From positions 1 through 64,000 of the forward strand of contig NZ_JAHKPY010000015.1 of assembly GCF_018860745.1 (NCBI RefSeq): DNA of 64,000 nt, in the 5' to 3' direction. The notes under the pieces were generated by a model. It was given only the letters and a program-made list of their open reading frames with translations, had not been told where the DNA came from and made no database searches. The DNA comes from Zobellia uliginosa (GTDB lineage: Bacteria > Bacteroidota > Bacteroidia > Flavobacteriales > Flavobacteriaceae). This document shows positions 33,471 to 43,944 of the stretch, piece by piece. The translations under genes were made by a program, and so were the position numbers. Position 1 is the stretch's first letter. Each line of letters starts with the position of its first letter.

Positions 33471-36083
33471 ATGGGCAAAATGTTACGCTATATTAATACC
33501 ACTGCTAAAATAAGCCTATTATTTGTAGTTCTGGTGGCCAACTCCTGTAACACGCTAAAACGAGTTGGTGATGACGATTTATTGCTCAAAAAAAACACCA
33601 TCTATGCAGATAGCTTAGAAGTTAAAAATGAGGATATTGAAAGCCTAATAGTCCAAGAGCCCAATACTACTCTCTTAGGCTATCCGTTGCGGTTGAATCT
33701 TTATAATCTTGCTAAGAAAAATCCCGATTCCTCATATCAAGCATGGCTTGGCCGAAATGAAAAAAGAGAACAAAGACTGATCAACTTTCTTTCGAAAAAA
33801 CAAGTTGACCGTCTTGGCGAGTCATTTTTAGTCAGTGGCTTGAGCGAATGGCTCAAAAAAATTGGAGAAGCACCCTCTGTTCTAGACACCACAAAAACTA
33901 GACGAACCTTAGAACGTTTAAGTGCGTACTACGGGAGTAAAGGCTATTTTAACAATAATACCAGTTATGAAATAGATAGTTTGGTAGAAAAAAGGAGAGC
34001 TTCCGTTTCCTATAAAATAGACTTAGGAGCACCTTTTATGATTGATTCGGTTTCAAGAAAAATTGCTTCAAAGGCAATTGACTCTATTTATTTGCTTCAT
34101 AAGAACGGAGCATATGTTAAAGATGGAGAGCAATTTGACCTTTCTAAATTTGCCAGTGAAAGAGAACGGTTGAGTACTATTTTTAGAAATTCCGGAATTT
34201 ACAACTTTCAGGAAAGTTCAGTTTCCTATGACATTGCTTCGGATACGACTAAACTGGGTAATGACCAGAAAATGAACATTGAACTTAATATAGATAATTT
34301 TAAAAGGCGTGGAGACAGTGCCGTAACCAGTTCTGAATACAAAGTATATAGATTTGACAAAATAAACATCTATACGGATTTCCTTTATAACGAGAAGGAT
34401 AGCGAGCAGAAATTCATCCGTTATGGAGATTACACCATATTTTATAGAAATAAATTAAGATTTAAGCCCAAGACTTTGGCTAATGCCGTATTTTTTGAAA
34501 AGGATAGTATTTATAAAGATATAGACCGTACACGTACTTACAGACAAATAACTAGCTTGGGGGTCTTCAAATATCCAACGATCACATCTACTCCCAACGA
34601 TAGCACAGCCACGTTGGATTCCAATATATACCTAGCTGCCAGACCTAAATATTCATTAGGGACTTCATTTGAGGTTACACGCTCCAACATCCAACAATTT
34701 GGTTTGGCATTAAGCCCATCTTTACAGGCCAGAAATCTCTTTGGTGGTGCGGAAAACCTTAATCTTGCAGGTAGGCTGAGCATTGGCTCATCCAATGACC
34801 CAAGTATAATAGACAATAGGTTCTTTAATATTCAAGAGTTTGGCGCAGACCTTACTTTGGATATTCCCCGGATATGGCTGCCATTTATTAACACCAATAG
34901 AATCATACCTAGTTATACCCTACCTAGAACACGTATTTCTATTGGTACTAGTTTTCAAAAAAATATAGGTCTGGACAAACAAGCCTTCAACACGGTTTTA
35001 GGTTATGACTGGACACCGTCAGATTTTCTAAAGCACGATATAGAACTATTAAATATCCAGTTTGTTAGAAATGTCAACCCAGACCGTTTTTTCAATGTTT
35101 ATGGCAACTCTTTTAATCAACTAGACAACATAGCGGACAGTTTTGATAGCTATAACGATGTTATAACATACCCTGAACTCACAAGTTTCTTTGAGACCGC
35201 CGAAGACTCTGCAGATCCAAGTCTACGTATACCTCAAGGAACAACAGATTTTACAGAAGCAGTCCTCACAAGGGCAGTACCTAGCACTACCGATCAGTAC
35301 CAGACCGTGAGCCGGATCGAAGAACGAAGACAAAGACTTACAGAAGACAATTTAATTTTCGCCAGTAACTATAGTTTCAACCTTAATAATCGCCAGGGCA
35401 TTACTGATAATACTTTTTATCAATTTAGATTTAAAATAGAGAGTGCGGGAAATGTTTTATCGCTGCTCTCAAATGTAATTCCGTTTAATACGAATCCCGC
35501 TGGTGATGATTTAGTATTTAGCGTTCCTTATAGTCAATATATTAAAACTGAATTCGATTATGTAAAATATTGGGCAATCTCTAGGACCAATGTTTTAGCA
35601 TTTAGAAGCTTTTTTGGTATTGCTGTACCATACGGTAACTCAGACAATATTCCTTTTGTTCGTAGTTATTTTGCAGGTGGAGCTAACGATATTAGGGCAT
35701 GGTCTCCATACTCTTTAGGGCCAGGACGTACAAATGCAATCAATGATTTTAATGAAGCTAACCTTAAAATAAGCCTTAATCTAGAATATCGTTTTCCAGT
35801 TATAGGCAATCTAAAAGGAGCTCTCTTTGCCGATTCGGGAAATATTTGGAATGTTTTTGACAACGTTGAAGATCCGGAAGCTACTTTTAGCAGCTTAAAA
35901 TCTTTGGAAGATATTGCTTTAGGAACTGGTTTTGGCCTAAGATACGATTTCACCTATTTTGTTTTACGTGCAGATTTAGGATTTAAAACATATAATCCTG
36001 CCGAAGAGAGCTCAAAGAGATGGTTCAGAGATTATAATATTGCCAATTCGGTATTACAAATAGGCATCAACTACCCTTTCTAA
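33471..36083 (+). CDS. tamL: TamL, BamA/TamA family outer membrane lipoprotein
   Basis: 870 residues. The N-terminal hydrophobic segment ends in VLVANSCNTLKRVGDDD, a lipobox with the Cys acylated, which marks the lipoprotein TamL form rather than TamA. POTRA-like domains (about 30-340) precede a 16-stranded surface-antigen barrel (about 380-870) with RSYFAGGANDIRAWSPYSLG as the conserved lid-lock motif and the terminal ISVLQIGINYPF-type strand. It probably works with TamB in building the outer membrane; TamB is not adjacent here. ATG 33480 is an alternative start. Confidence 0.88.
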   Translation: MGKMLRYINTTAKISLLFVVLVANSCNTLKRVGDDDLLLKKNTIYADSLEVKNEDIESLIVQEPNTTLLGYPLRLNLYNLAKKNPDSSYQAWLGRNEKREQRLINFLSKKQVDRLGESFLVSGLSEWLKKIGEAPSVLDTTKTRRTLERLSAYYGSKGYFNNNTSYEIDSLVEKRRASVSYKIDLGAPFMIDSVSRKIASKAIDSIYLLHKNGAYVKDGEQFDLSKFASERERLSTIFRNSGIYNFQESSVSYDIASDTTKLGNDQKMNIELNIDNFKRRGDSAVTSSEYKVYRFDKINIYTDFLYNEKDSEQKFIRYGDYTIFYRNKLRFKPKTLANAVFFEKDSIYKDIDRTRTYRQITSLGVFKYPTITSTPNDSTATLDSNIYLAARPKYSLGTSFEVTRSNIQQFGLALSPSLQARNLFGGAENLNLAGRLSIGSSNDPSIIDNRFFNIQEFGADLTLDIPRIWLPFINTNRIIPSYTLPRTRISIGTSFQKNIGLDKQAFNTVLGYDWTPSDFLKHDIELLNIQFVRNVNPDRFFNVYGNSFNQLDNIADSFDSYNDVITYPELTSFFETAEDSADPSLRIPQGTTDFTEAVLTRAVPSTTDQYQTVSRIEERRQRLTEDNLIFASNYSFNLNNRQGITDNTFYQFRFKIESAGNVLSLLSNVIPFNTNPAGDDLVFSVPYSQYIKTEFDYVKYWAISRTNVLAFRSFFGIAVPYGNSDNIPFVRSYFAGGANDIRAWSPYSLGPGRTNAINDFNEANLKISLNLEYRFPVIGNLKGALFADSGNIWNVFDNVEDPEATFSSLKSLEDIALGTGFGLRYDFTYFVLRADLGFKTYNPAEESSKRWFRDYNIANSVLQIGINYPF

Positions 36084-36240
36084 TAAAGGCATATGCTAAC
36101 TTAGTTGCACTGTAGCAATAAAACATATCCTACGAAGTATCGTCTCCAATTGGCATAAAAAATCATCATTTTATCACAATATTAAGGGGTAAACCCTATA
36201 AACTTATAAACACCAATCTTTTTAGACCTATTTATTTTAT

Positions 36241-36248
36241 TACATTTG
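36241..36248 (+). promoter_or_regulatory. -7 element TACATTTG for fbaA
   Basis: Perfect TAnnTTTG, 39 nt before the fbaA ATG. The -33 region is not obvious. Confidence 0.5.
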
Positions 36249-36287
36249 TCCTATTCATTTTTATTTATAATTTAGACCAGAAACATT

Positions 36288-37355
36288 ATGGCTCACAGTA
36301 TAAAACCAGGTGTCGCAACAGGTGACGAAGTACAAGCAATCTTTAACTATGCCAAAGAAAAAGGGTTTGCCCTTCCTGCAGTAAACGTTATTGGTTCTGA
36401 CACAATAAACGGTGTCTTAGAAACAGCAGCAAGCTTAAATGCTCCTGTAATTATTCAATTTTCTAATGGCGGTGCTCAATTCAACGCCGGTAAAGGCTTG
36501 TCTAATGATGGTCAAAAAGCAGCTGTTCTTGGTGCTGTAGCCGGAGCAAAACACGTACACCAATTAGCAGAAGCTTATGGTGCTACCGTTATTCTTCACA
36601 CAGACCACTGTGCCAAGAAATTACTACCTTGGATAGACGGACTTTTAGATGCTAGTGAAAAGCATTTTGCTGAAACTGGAAAGTCACTTTTTAGCTCTCA
36701 CATGATCGATCTTTCAGAAGAGTCTCTTGAAGAGAACATTGAAATCTGTAAAGGTTATTTGGAACGCATGAGCAAAATGAACATGACGTTAGAGATAGAA
36801 CTTGGTATTACAGGTGGTGAAGAAGATGGTGTTGACAATTCCGATGTTGATGATTCAAAATTATATACACAGCCAGAGGAAGTAGCTTATGCATACGAAG
36901 AACTTTCAAAAGTAAGCCCAAGATTTACTATTGCAGCAGCTTTTGGTAACGTTCACGGCGTATACAAGCCTGGTAACGTAAAATTGACTCCGAAAATCTT
37001 AAAAAACTCTCAAGAATATATTTCTAAAAAGTACAATGTGGAGCATAATCATATCGATTTTGTTTTTCACGGAGGTTCTGGTTCTACAGTTGAGGAAATT
37101 AGAGAAGGTATCAGCTACGGAGTTATTAAAATGAATATCGATACAGATTTACAGTATGCTTTTTTAGCAGGTGTTCGTGACTATGTTCAAGATAAGAAGG
37201 ACTATCTTCAAGCTCAAATCGGAAATCCGAACGGTGCCGACGAGCCTAACAAAAAATTCTACGATCCAAGAGTTTGGTTACGTGAAGGTGAAAAATCTTT
37301 TGTAGAGCGTTTGAAAAAAGCTTTTGAAGACTTAAATAATGTAAATACCTTATAA
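36288..37355 (+). CDS. fbaA: Class II fructose-bisphosphate aldolase (type A)
   Basis: Cleaves fructose 1,6-bisphosphate to DHAP and glyceraldehyde 3-phosphate, zinc dependent. 355 residues, E. coli FbaA type. The catalytic Asp and zinc His are in HTDHCAKKLLPWIDGLL; further ligands are in LEIELGITGGEEDGVDN, AAFGNVHGVYKPGNVKL and FVFHGGSGSTVEEI, with the monovalent-cation/substrate site VIKMNIDTDLQYAF. Own promoter; accD follows after 27 bp. Confidence 0.97.
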   Translation: MAHSIKPGVATGDEVQAIFNYAKEKGFALPAVNVIGSDTINGVLETAASLNAPVIIQFSNGGAQFNAGKGLSNDGQKAAVLGAVAGAKHVHQLAEAYGATVILHTDHCAKKLLPWIDGLLDASEKHFAETGKSLFSSHMIDLSEESLEENIEICKGYLERMSKMNMTLEIELGITGGEEDGVDNSDVDDSKLYTQPEEVAYAYEELSKVSPRFTIAAAFGNVHGVYKPGNVKLTPKILKNSQEYISKKYNVEHNHIDFVFHGGSGSTVEEIREGISYGVIKMNIDTDLQYAFLAGVRDYVQDKKDYLQAQIGNPNGADEPNKKFYDPRVWLREGEKSFVERLKKAFEDLNNVNTL

Positions 37356-37382
37356 CAAAGGTTATACATCCCCAAAACTAAT

Positions 37383-38267
37383 ATGGAAGATATGACGGCT
37401 TGGTTCAGAAGAAAGGAAAAGGGAATACAAACGGCTACCGAAGAGAAGAAAGACACTCCAAAAGGGTTGTGGTATAAATCCCCTACGGGAAAAATTGTTG
37501 AATCAGAAGTACTTGCTAAAAACTTTTATGTAAGTCCAGAAGATGACTACCACGTTCGTATTGGCAGCAAAGAGTATTTTGAAATTCTTTTTGATGACAA
37601 TAAATTCAGGGAGCTAGATGCTAAATTGACCTCCAAAGACCCTTTAAAATTTGAGGATACCAAGAAATATTCCGAAAGATTAAAGGCCGCCCAAAAGAAA
37701 ACAGGACTCAATGATGCCGTAAGAACCGGTTTTGGAAAGTCTTTGGGTAAAGACATCGTTATAGCATGTATGGACTTTAATTTTATAGGCGGATCAATGG
37801 GCAGTGTAGTTGGTGAAAAGATTGCGCGCGCTATAGATTATGCTATAAAAAGAAAGGTTCCTTTTGTAATGATTTCAAAATCTGGTGGTGCACGTATGAT
37901 GGAAGCAGCACTTTCTCTCATGCAATTAGCCAAAACATCGGCAAAATTGGCACAGTTGGCAGAAGCTAAACTTCCGTACATTTCACTATGTACCGATCCA
38001 ACTACAGGAGGTACTACTGCATCCTATGCCATGTTAGGTGATATAAATATATCCGAACCTGGTGCACTAATAGGTTTTGCTGGACCAAGAGTGGTAAAAG
38101 AAGCTACAGGAAAAGAACTTCCTGATGGTTTCCAAACTGCAGAATTCGTAAAAGATCATGGTTTTCTAGATTTCATTTCTCATAGAAGGGATTTAAAAAA
38201 GAAAATCAATCTTTATATCGATTTAATTCAGAATAACCCTATAAGAACGGAAAAGGCCTCAGCATGA
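37383..38267 (+). CDS. accD: Acetyl-CoA carboxylase carboxyltransferase subunit beta, zinc ribbon lost
   Basis: The beta half of the carboxyltransferase that makes malonyl-CoA for fatty acid synthesis, acting with AccA. 294 residues. The crotonase fold is well conserved: [32 protein letters not shown] and [18 protein letters not shown]. In most bacteria the N-terminus holds a four-Cys zinc ribbon (CPxC...CPKC). Here the equivalent segment (residues 29-59) reads [14 protein letters not shown] and [15 protein letters not shown] with no Cys, so the zinc site is gone. It follows fbaA by 27 bp and overlaps the next lipoprotein gene by 4 bp (ATGA). Confidence 0.95.
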   Translation: MEDMTAWFRRKEKGIQTATEEKKDTPKGLWYKSPTGKIVESEVLAKNFYVSPEDDYHVRIGSKEYFEILFDDNKFRELDAKLTSKDPLKFEDTKKYSERLKAAQKKTGLNDAVRTGFGKSLGKDIVIACMDFNFIGGSMGSVVGEKIARAIDYAIKRKVPFVMISKSGGARMMEAALSLMQLAKTSAKLAQLAEAKLPYISLCTDPTTGGTTASYAMLGDINISEPGALIGFAGPRVVKEATGKELPDGFQTAEFVKDHGFLDFISHRRDLKKKINLYIDLIQNNPIRTEKASA

Positions 38268-38749
38268 AACCATTAGTGATTACACTAATTTCATTTTGGT
38301 TCATATGTTGCTCAACAGATAAAGAAAAAATGCTTGCCGCAGAATCTGACGCGGCAGGCATTTTATTTGATAAGGCGGGAGTAATTGAAATTGAAATTTC
38401 AGGTGAAGAAAATGCCTATACTTTTAACACAACCGTCATTAGTCCGGACACTGGTTGCGACCAATATGCGGATTGGTGGGAGGTTATTGATTTAAAAGGA
38501 AACCTTATTTACCGTAGAATTTTAACCCACAGTCATGTAGACGAACAACCTTTCTCCCGTTCAGGAGCAGGTATACCTGTGACGGAAGGTACTCAAGTCT
38601 ATGTTCGGGTGCACGTGAACTCTCTGGGCTACGCACCTGAAGTCCAAAAAGGCTCCGTAGAAAATGGTTTTATGGCAGCTCAATTAGATAGTGGGTTTGC
38701 ACAAGAACTAGAAAAAGAAGACCCTTTACCTTCTGGTTGTGCTTTTTAG
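38264..38749 (+). CDS. Small lipoprotein of unknown function, coupled to accD
   Basis: 161 residues. The N-terminus [20 protein letters not shown] is a lipoprotein signal with Cys at about 15/16. The mature part has [19 protein letters not shown] and [14 protein letters not shown], suggesting a small beta-sandwich, and ends in a Cys (SGCAF) that may pair with the one in TGCDQ. The start overlaps the accD stop by 4 bp, so its translation probably depends on accD. I do not recognise the family. Confidence 0.7.
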   Translation: MKPLVITLISFWFICCSTDKEKMLAAESDAAGILFDKAGVIEIEISGEENAYTFNTTVISPDTGCDQYADWWEVIDLKGNLIYRRILTHSHVDEQPFSRSGAGIPVTEGTQVYVRVHVNSLGYAPEVQKGSVENGFMAAQLDSGFAQELEKEDPLPSGCAF

Positions 38750-38781
38750 CAAATAACAATATACAAGAGACTCCTTAAATG

Positions 38782-38810
38782 AAAAAGCCTCACTATTTCT
38801 AGTGAAGCTT
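38782..38810 (-). terminator. Terminator for the DUF302 gene
   Basis: A 10-bp stem with one mismatch, aagcctcact (38785-38794) / agtgaagctt (38801-38810). On the minus strand it is followed by a T-rich tract (plus bases 38782-38786 and beyond). Confidence 0.5.
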
Positions 38811-38834
38811 AGCAATTTTCCATTCAATACTATA

Positions 38835-39749
38835 CTAGTTTGAAGAAGTGGCAATACCCTGCAATGCTGCCAAAATAGTTTCCAAAGTAGCATCACTACC
38901 TGTAATACCATGTCTTGACCTTAACAACTCAGGACTATTAAATGCTATACTCACTTCACCTGCTGCATTTTCATATACCAATATCTTTTGTGGCAGATCA
39001 AGAGCTGTAGTTTGGCTGTTCTGCATTAACGGTGTGCCCAGTTGTGGATTACCAAAAATAATTACCTTGGTAGGTAACAATTCTAACTCAACATTGGCCG
39101 CATTGGCCTGGTGATCCAATTCAACTACAAGCGTTAGGTTTGGATTATCGTTAATTACACTCATTATATTATTGTAGGTATCATCAAATGTTCGTGTACT
39201 TGCAACCGTAAGTACATTATAATCTGCCTCTACATCACTAACTTGCTCCGTAATTTGGGCCATTCCCGCATTTTCACTTAAGTTTTTTAATGCTCCTGCT
39301 ATTGTAGGTAAAGTAGGCACATCACCAAGTGTATGGCGGTTGCTTAAATAAACCGTGGAATTATAACCCACATAAACCTCCTCGTTTTCATTTTGATAAA
39401 CTAAAATACGTTGTGGCAAATCTAGACCTACCTGTTGGTTTGCCTGCATTAATGGCGTTCCTAGGTTGGGATTGCCAAAGAAAATAATTTTAGTTGGGTT
39501 CAACTCCAATTCTGCAGAAGCCCCATTAGCTGCATGATCTACCTCCGCTACGATTTTAATATTCTCATTTGCCTCTAGACTAGCTTTAAGAACAGCATAG
39601 GTTTCGTCAAAAGACTGTGCGCTTTTTAAAAAATTCATACCCACCACATTTGGGGCGGTATCCATTGTTTCTGGTTCTTTTGTTTCATCTTCATCGCAAG
39701 CAACGAAAGCTAGTGCCAAGAAAATACCTGTAAAAAATTTCAATTTCAT
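38835..39749 (-). CDS. Lipoprotein with two tandem DUF302 domains
   Basis: 304 residues; MKLKFFTGIFLALAFVACDED carries a lipobox with Cys at about residue 18. Two DUF302 copies follow (about 35-155 and 170-300). Each contains SFDETY or TFDDTY, then VAEVDHAANG or VVELDHQANA, then FGNPNLGTPLMQ or FGNPQLGTPLMQ, and LPQRILVY or LPQKILVY. DUF302 proteins form a TT1751-type fold and are common in bacteria, with no proven function (some link to redox or heme). Single-domain forms are usual; the tandem lipoprotein is less so. Convergent with the small lipoprotein gene. Confidence 0.85.
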   Translation of the reverse strand: MKLKFFTGIFLALAFVACDEDETKEPETMDTAPNVVGMNFLKSAQSFDETYAVLKASLEANENIKIVAEVDHAANGASAELELNPTKIIFFGNPNLGTPLMQANQQVGLDLPQRILVYQNENEEVYVGYNSTVYLSNRHTLGDVPTLPTIAGALKNLSENAGMAQITEQVSDVEADYNVLTVASTRTFDDTYNNIMSVINDNPNLTLVVELDHQANAANVELELLPTKVIIFGNPQLGTPLMQNSQTTALDLPQKILVYENAAGEVSIAFNSPELLRSRHGITGSDATLETILAALQGIATSSN

Positions 39750-39914
39750 AACTAAATAATTTTGGGGGGACTTAAGTCTATATCTATGTTCTATTCAACA
39801 GACCGCCATTCATACTATAATTATATACGCACCGTATTGGTAATCGGTTTTTCTTCCATCACAAAGTTTTGTTTGACATACCAAGCGTTTAATGCAATTA
39901 TTTGTAGAAATCAT

Positions 39915-39943
39915 TTGTTTTATGCACATTAATCGTATCTTTG
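39915..39943 (+). promoter_or_regulatory. rpsO promoter
   Basis: TTG (39915-39917), an 18-nt spacer and TATCTTTG (39936-39943): a good Bacteroidota housekeeping promoter. The leader is about 50 nt without a Shine-Dalgarno sequence. Confidence 0.75.
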
Positions 39944-39997
39944 CAGCTTGATTGAAAATCAGTCATATACATAAAAATCATTTAAAATAATATTGGA

Positions 39998-40267
39998 ATG
40001 TATTTAACAAAAGAAGTTAAAGCCGAAATCTTTAAGAAACACGGTGGTAGCGAAACAAACACAGGTTCTACTGAAGGTCAAATCGCATTGTTTACACACC
40101 GTATCAATCACTTGACAGGTCACTTAAAGAAAAACCACAAAGATTACAACACTGAGCGTTCGTTGGTAAAACTGGTAGGTAAGAGAAGAAGCTTACTAGA
40201 TTACATGATAAAGAATGATATTGTTAAGTATCGTGAACTTATCAAAGAACTAGGTATTAGAAAATAA
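39998..40267 (+). CDS. rpsO: 30S ribosomal protein S15
   Basis: Primary 16S rRNA binder of the 30S platform. 89 residues, exactly the family length. Conserved NTGSTEGQIALFTHRINHLTGHL and DYNTERSLVKLVGKRRSLLDY, given here in parts TGSTEGQIALFTHRINHL and LVGKRRSLLDY. As in many bacteria it is followed by pnp (186 bp downstream), but a terminator stands between them, so the two are mainly separate units. Confidence 0.98.
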   Translation: MYLTKEVKAEIFKKHGGSETNTGSTEGQIALFTHRINHLTGHLKKNHKDYNTERSLVKLVGKRRSLLDYMIKNDIVKYRELIKELGIRK

Positions 40268-40278
40268 GAATTACAATA

Positions 40279-40307
40279 AGGGCTGAAATTTTCGGCCCTT
40301 TTTTTTA
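40279..40307 (+). terminator. Terminator after rpsO
   Basis: A 9-bp stem agggctgaa (40279-40287) / ttcggccct (40291-40299) with one G-U pair and a run of eight T. Confidence 0.85.
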
Positions 40308-40453
40308 TATTTATGTCGTCCTAATAATTAGGATTTTTACAAAAAGCTGCACCCGGTTTTTCATTGGTCAACACAACACAACAACTTCGACCATCAAACG
40401 TCGATAAGACCATTGTTTAACAATTCGCCCGTTGGCGTGTTTAATTAAAATTT

Positions 40454-42682
40454 ATGATTCCAAAAGTATTTAAAGAGGTCATAGACCTTGGTGACGGTAG
40501 GGAAATTTCTATCGAAACCGGAAAATTGGCAAAACAGGCCCATGGTTCTGTTGTTGTCCAGTCAGGAAAATGTATGCTATTGTGTACAGTAGTTTCCAAC
40601 TACAAACAAAGTGATGTTGATTTTCTACCATTAACGGTAGACTACCGCGAAAAGTTTGCAGCAGCGGGGCGTTACCCAGGTGGTTTCTTCAAAAGAGAAG
40701 CTAGACCTAGTGATGGAGAAGTATTGACCATGCGTTTAGTAGACCGTGTACTACGTCCACTTTTCCCAAAAGATTATCACTCTGAAACTCAGGTGATGAT
40801 TCAATTAATGTCTCATGATGATGATGTTATGCCAGATGCAATGGCCGGTTTGGCTGCATCTGCTGCAATTCAATTATCGGATTTCCCGTTTGAATGTGCT
40901 ATATCAGAAGCTAGAGTTGCCCGTGTAAACGGTGAATTCGTTATCAACCCAACAAGAGCTCAGTTGGCAGAATCCGATATTGATATGATGATCGGTGCCT
41001 CTGCTGATTCCGTTATGATGGTTGAAGGTGAAATGGATGAGATTTCTGAAGAAGAAATGACCGAAGCCATTAAATTTGCCCATGAAGCTATTAAGGTACA
41101 ATGTGCTGCCCAAGAAGCTTTAGCAAAGGCTTTTGGTAAAAAAGAAGTTCGTGAATACGAGCCAGAGCGAGAAGATGCTGATCTAGCCAAGAAAATTCAC
41201 GATATGGCGTATGACAAAGTCTACGCTGTAGCACAAGCAGGTTCTGCAAAACATGAGCGTAGTGCGGCATTTGGTGAAATCAAGGAAGAAATCAAGGCTA
41301 CTTTCTCAGAAGAGGAGCAAGCGGATTTTGGCAGCTTAATTTCCAAATACTACAGTAAGGCAGAAAAAGCGGCTGTTAGAGATTTAACTTTGAACGAAGG
41401 TTTGCGTTTAGATGGGCGTAAGACAACTGAAATCAGACCTATCTGGTGCGAGGTTGATTATTTACCATCTACACATGGTTCTGCAATATTTACCCGTGGG
41501 GAAACTCAGGCTTTGGCTACCGTAACATTAGGAACATCCAGAGATGCAAATAAAATTGACATGCCATCCTACGAAGGTGAAGAAAACTTCTATTTACATT
41601 ATAACTTCCCCCCTTTCTCAACAGGTGAAGCAAGACCTATTCGTGGAACTTCCCGTAGAGAAGTTGGTCATGGTAACTTGGCACAACGCGCATTAAAAGG
41701 AATGATTCCTGCAGATTGTCCTTATACCGTTCGTGTGGTTTCAGAAGTATTAGAATCTAACGGTTCTTCTTCTATGGCAACCGTTTGCGCCGGTACAATG
41801 GCAATGATGGATGCCGGTGTTCAATTGAAAAAACCGGTTTCTGGTATCGCAATGGGGTTGATCTCTGATGCTGATTCAGGTAAATACGCCGTTCTTTCTG
41901 ACATCTTAGGTGATGAAGATCACTTGGGTGATATGGACTTTAAAGTTACCGGTACCGCAGATGGTATTACTGCTTGCCAGATGGATATTAAAGTAAAAGG
42001 TCTGTCTTATGAAATTCTAGTTAACGCATTGCAACAAGCTAGAGATGGTCGTTTGCACATCTTATCTAAATTAACCGATACTATTTCTGCTCCAGCAGCA
42101 GAAGTTAAGGATCATGCACCTACAATGGTTACAAGACGTATTCCTAATGAATTCATTGGAGCGTTGATCGGACCAGGAGGAAAAGTGATTCAAGAGATGC
42201 AAAAAGAAACTGAGACTACTATCGTTATAAACGAAGACCCGGTTACTGAAGAAGGTATCGTAGAAATTTTAGGCGTAGGTAGTAAAGGTATTGATGCTGT
42301 TATGGCAAAAATAGATTCTCTTCTATTCAAACCTGAAGTAGGCAGTGCTTACGAAGTTAAAGTAATTAAAATGCTAGACTTTGGTGCTGTTGTAGAATAC
42401 CAAGATGCTCCTGGCAACGAAGTGTTGTTACATGTATCCGAATTGGCTTGGGAAAGAACTGAAAATGTATCCGATGTGGTAAACATGGGCGATGTCTTTG
42501 ATGTCAAGTATTTAGGTACTGACCCTAGAACCCGTAAGGAAAAGGTCTCTAGAAAGGCATTATTACCTAAACCAGAAGGTTTTGTAGAAAGACCTCCACG
42601 TAGTGATAAAGATCGTGGTCGTGGTAGAGATGATAGACGAGGCGGTAGAGATAATCGTGATCGTAAACCAAGAAGAGACTAA
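40454..42682 (+). CDS. pnp: Polyribonucleotide nucleotidyltransferase (PNPase)
   Basis: A phosphorolytic 3'-5' exoribonuclease acting in mRNA decay. 742 residues in the usual order: RNase PH 1 (about 10-230), helical domain (240-315), RNase PH 2 (320-550), KH (565-620) and S1 (632-705). Catalytic segments include [20 protein letters not shown] and [18 protein letters not shown]; the KH loop is [16 protein letters not shown]. The tail (about 706-742) is rich in Arg, Gly and Asp ([19 protein letters not shown]), like an RGG RNA-binding tail. A perfect 13-nt palindrome, cctaataattagg (40320-40332), lies in the leader region. Confidence 0.98.
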   Translation: MIPKVFKEVIDLGDGREISIETGKLAKQAHGSVVVQSGKCMLLCTVVSNYKQSDVDFLPLTVDYREKFAAAGRYPGGFFKREARPSDGEVLTMRLVDRVLRPLFPKDYHSETQVMIQLMSHDDDVMPDAMAGLAASAAIQLSDFPFECAISEARVARVNGEFVINPTRAQLAESDIDMMIGASADSVMMVEGEMDEISEEEMTEAIKFAHEAIKVQCAAQEALAKAFGKKEVREYEPEREDADLAKKIHDMAYDKVYAVAQAGSAKHERSAAFGEIKEEIKATFSEEEQADFGSLISKYYSKAEKAAVRDLTLNEGLRLDGRKTTEIRPIWCEVDYLPSTHGSAIFTRGETQALATVTLGTSRDANKIDMPSYEGEENFYLHYNFPPFSTGEARPIRGTSRREVGHGNLAQRALKGMIPADCPYTVRVVSEVLESNGSSSMATVCAGTMAMMDAGVQLKKPVSGIAMGLISDADSGKYAVLSDILGDEDHLGDMDFKVTGTADGITACQMDIKVKGLSYEILVNALQQARDGRLHILSKLTDTISAPAAEVKDHAPTMVTRRIPNEFIGALIGPGGKVIQEMQKETETTIVINEDPVTEEGIVEILGVGSKGIDAVMAKIDSLLFKPEVGSAYEVKVIKMLDFGAVVEYQDAPGNEVLLHVSELAWERTENVSDVVNMGDVFDVKYLGTDPRTRKEKVSRKALLPKPEGFVERPPRSDKDRGRGRDDRRGGRDNRDRKPRRD

Positions 42683-42708
42683 ACACTCTAAAATTTAACA
42701 CATATTTT

Positions 42709-42737
42709 AAGCCTCAACTTGTTAAGTTGAGGCTTTT
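42709..42737 (+). terminator. Terminator after pnp
   Basis: Perfect 12-bp stem aagcctcaactt (42709-42720) / aagttgaggctt (42724-42735), loop gtt, then a T-run. Confidence 0.9.
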
Positions 42738-42846
42738 TTGTGCGACTCATCTAAAAAATAAAGTTTTTTACCTCCGTTTGTAACATTTCTGGCTTTTTTG
42801 CGTATAAGTATATGCAGTCTATGCAAACTGAACCTAATTTATTTAC

Positions 42847-43710
42847 ATGAGACAGCTTAAAATTACAAAACAGGTCACCAATAGGGAGACCGCATCTTTG
42901 GACAAGTACTTGCAAGAAATAGGCAAAGTAGACTTGATTACGGCAGATGAAGAAGTAGAATTGGCACAACGCATCAAGGCAGGCGATCAGGTCGCTCTTG
43001 AAAAACTCACAAAGGCCAATCTTCGATTCGTTGTATCAGTTGCCAAGCAGTACCAAAACCAGGGACTTACTTTACCCGATTTGATTAACGAGGGTAACCT
43101 TGGTCTTATTAAGGCCGCACAACGTTTTGATGAAACAAGAGGATTTAAGTTTATTTCTTATGCCGTTTGGTGGATTCGTCAATCTATTTTACAAGCTCTG
43201 GCTGAACAATCTCGTATTGTACGTTTGCCATTGAATAAAATTGGTTCGATCAACAAGATCAATAAGACCTTTGCTTTTCTTGAGCAGGCACACGAGCGTA
43301 TGCCTTCTCCAGAAGAAATTGCAAAAGAATTGGACATGACGGTTGCTGATGTGAAGCAGTCGCTCAAAAACTCCGGTCGTCACGTATCTATGGATGCTCC
43401 GTTGATCGATGGTGAGGATTCCAACTTGTACGATGTACTTCGTAGTGGTGAGTCTCCAAACCCGGACAGAGAATTATTGCACGAGTCTTTACGTACTGAA
43501 ATTGAACGTGCATTAGAAACTTTAACTCCCAGAGAAGCGGATGTTATTCGTTTGTATTTTGGTCTTGCTGAGCAACACTCAATGACTCTTGAAGAAATTG
43601 GTGAAACCTTTGATCTTACCAGAGAAAGAGTACGCCAAATCAAGGAAAAAGCTATTAGAAGGCTAAAACATACTTCTAGAAGTAAAATTCTTAAAACCTA
43701 TTTAGGTTAA
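42847..43710 (+). CDS. rpoD: Primary RNA polymerase sigma factor
   Basis: The housekeeping sigma-70 of the cell, recognising the TTG/TAnnTTTG promoters seen across this window. 287 residues; region 1.1 is absent and the protein starts near region 1.2 ([19 protein letters not shown]), as usual in Bacteroidota. Region 2 shows [34 protein letters not shown] and [15 protein letters not shown]; region 3 follows, and region 4.2 is [20 protein letters not shown]. It has its own transcription unit, bounded by terminators. Confidence 0.97.
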   Translation: MRQLKITKQVTNRETASLDKYLQEIGKVDLITADEEVELAQRIKAGDQVALEKLTKANLRFVVSVAKQYQNQGLTLPDLINEGNLGLIKAAQRFDETRGFKFISYAVWWIRQSILQALAEQSRIVRLPLNKIGSINKINKTFAFLEQAHERMPSPEEIAKELDMTVADVKQSLKNSGRHVSMDAPLIDGEDSNLYDVLRSGESPNPDRELLHESLRTEIERALETLTPREADVIRLYFGLAEQHSMTLEEIGETFDLTRERVRQIKEKAIRRLKHTSRSKILKTYLG

Positions 43711-43825
43711 AACACCTCGAAAATTACACGTTAAATATTCCTTAAATTGGAAATTTGGCATATAAATTGTAATTTTAAAAGCAACAACAGTTTATCATGA
43801 CTGTTCGTTTTTTGATTGATGAATA

Positions 43826-43853
43826 AACTCCGGCTGATTACCGGAGTTTTTTC
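43826..43853 (+). terminator. Terminator after rpoD
   Basis: An 8-bp stem aactccgg (43826-43833) / ccggagtt (43841-43848), loop ctgatta, followed by TTTT. Confidence 0.8.
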
Positions 43854-43944
43854 ATTTATAATATTTTCGGAAATCAATAAAAAGAACCTATTCTTAAGTA
43901 TATTGCTGGTAACAAAATATTTAGTTTAAACGCTGAACACCCTT

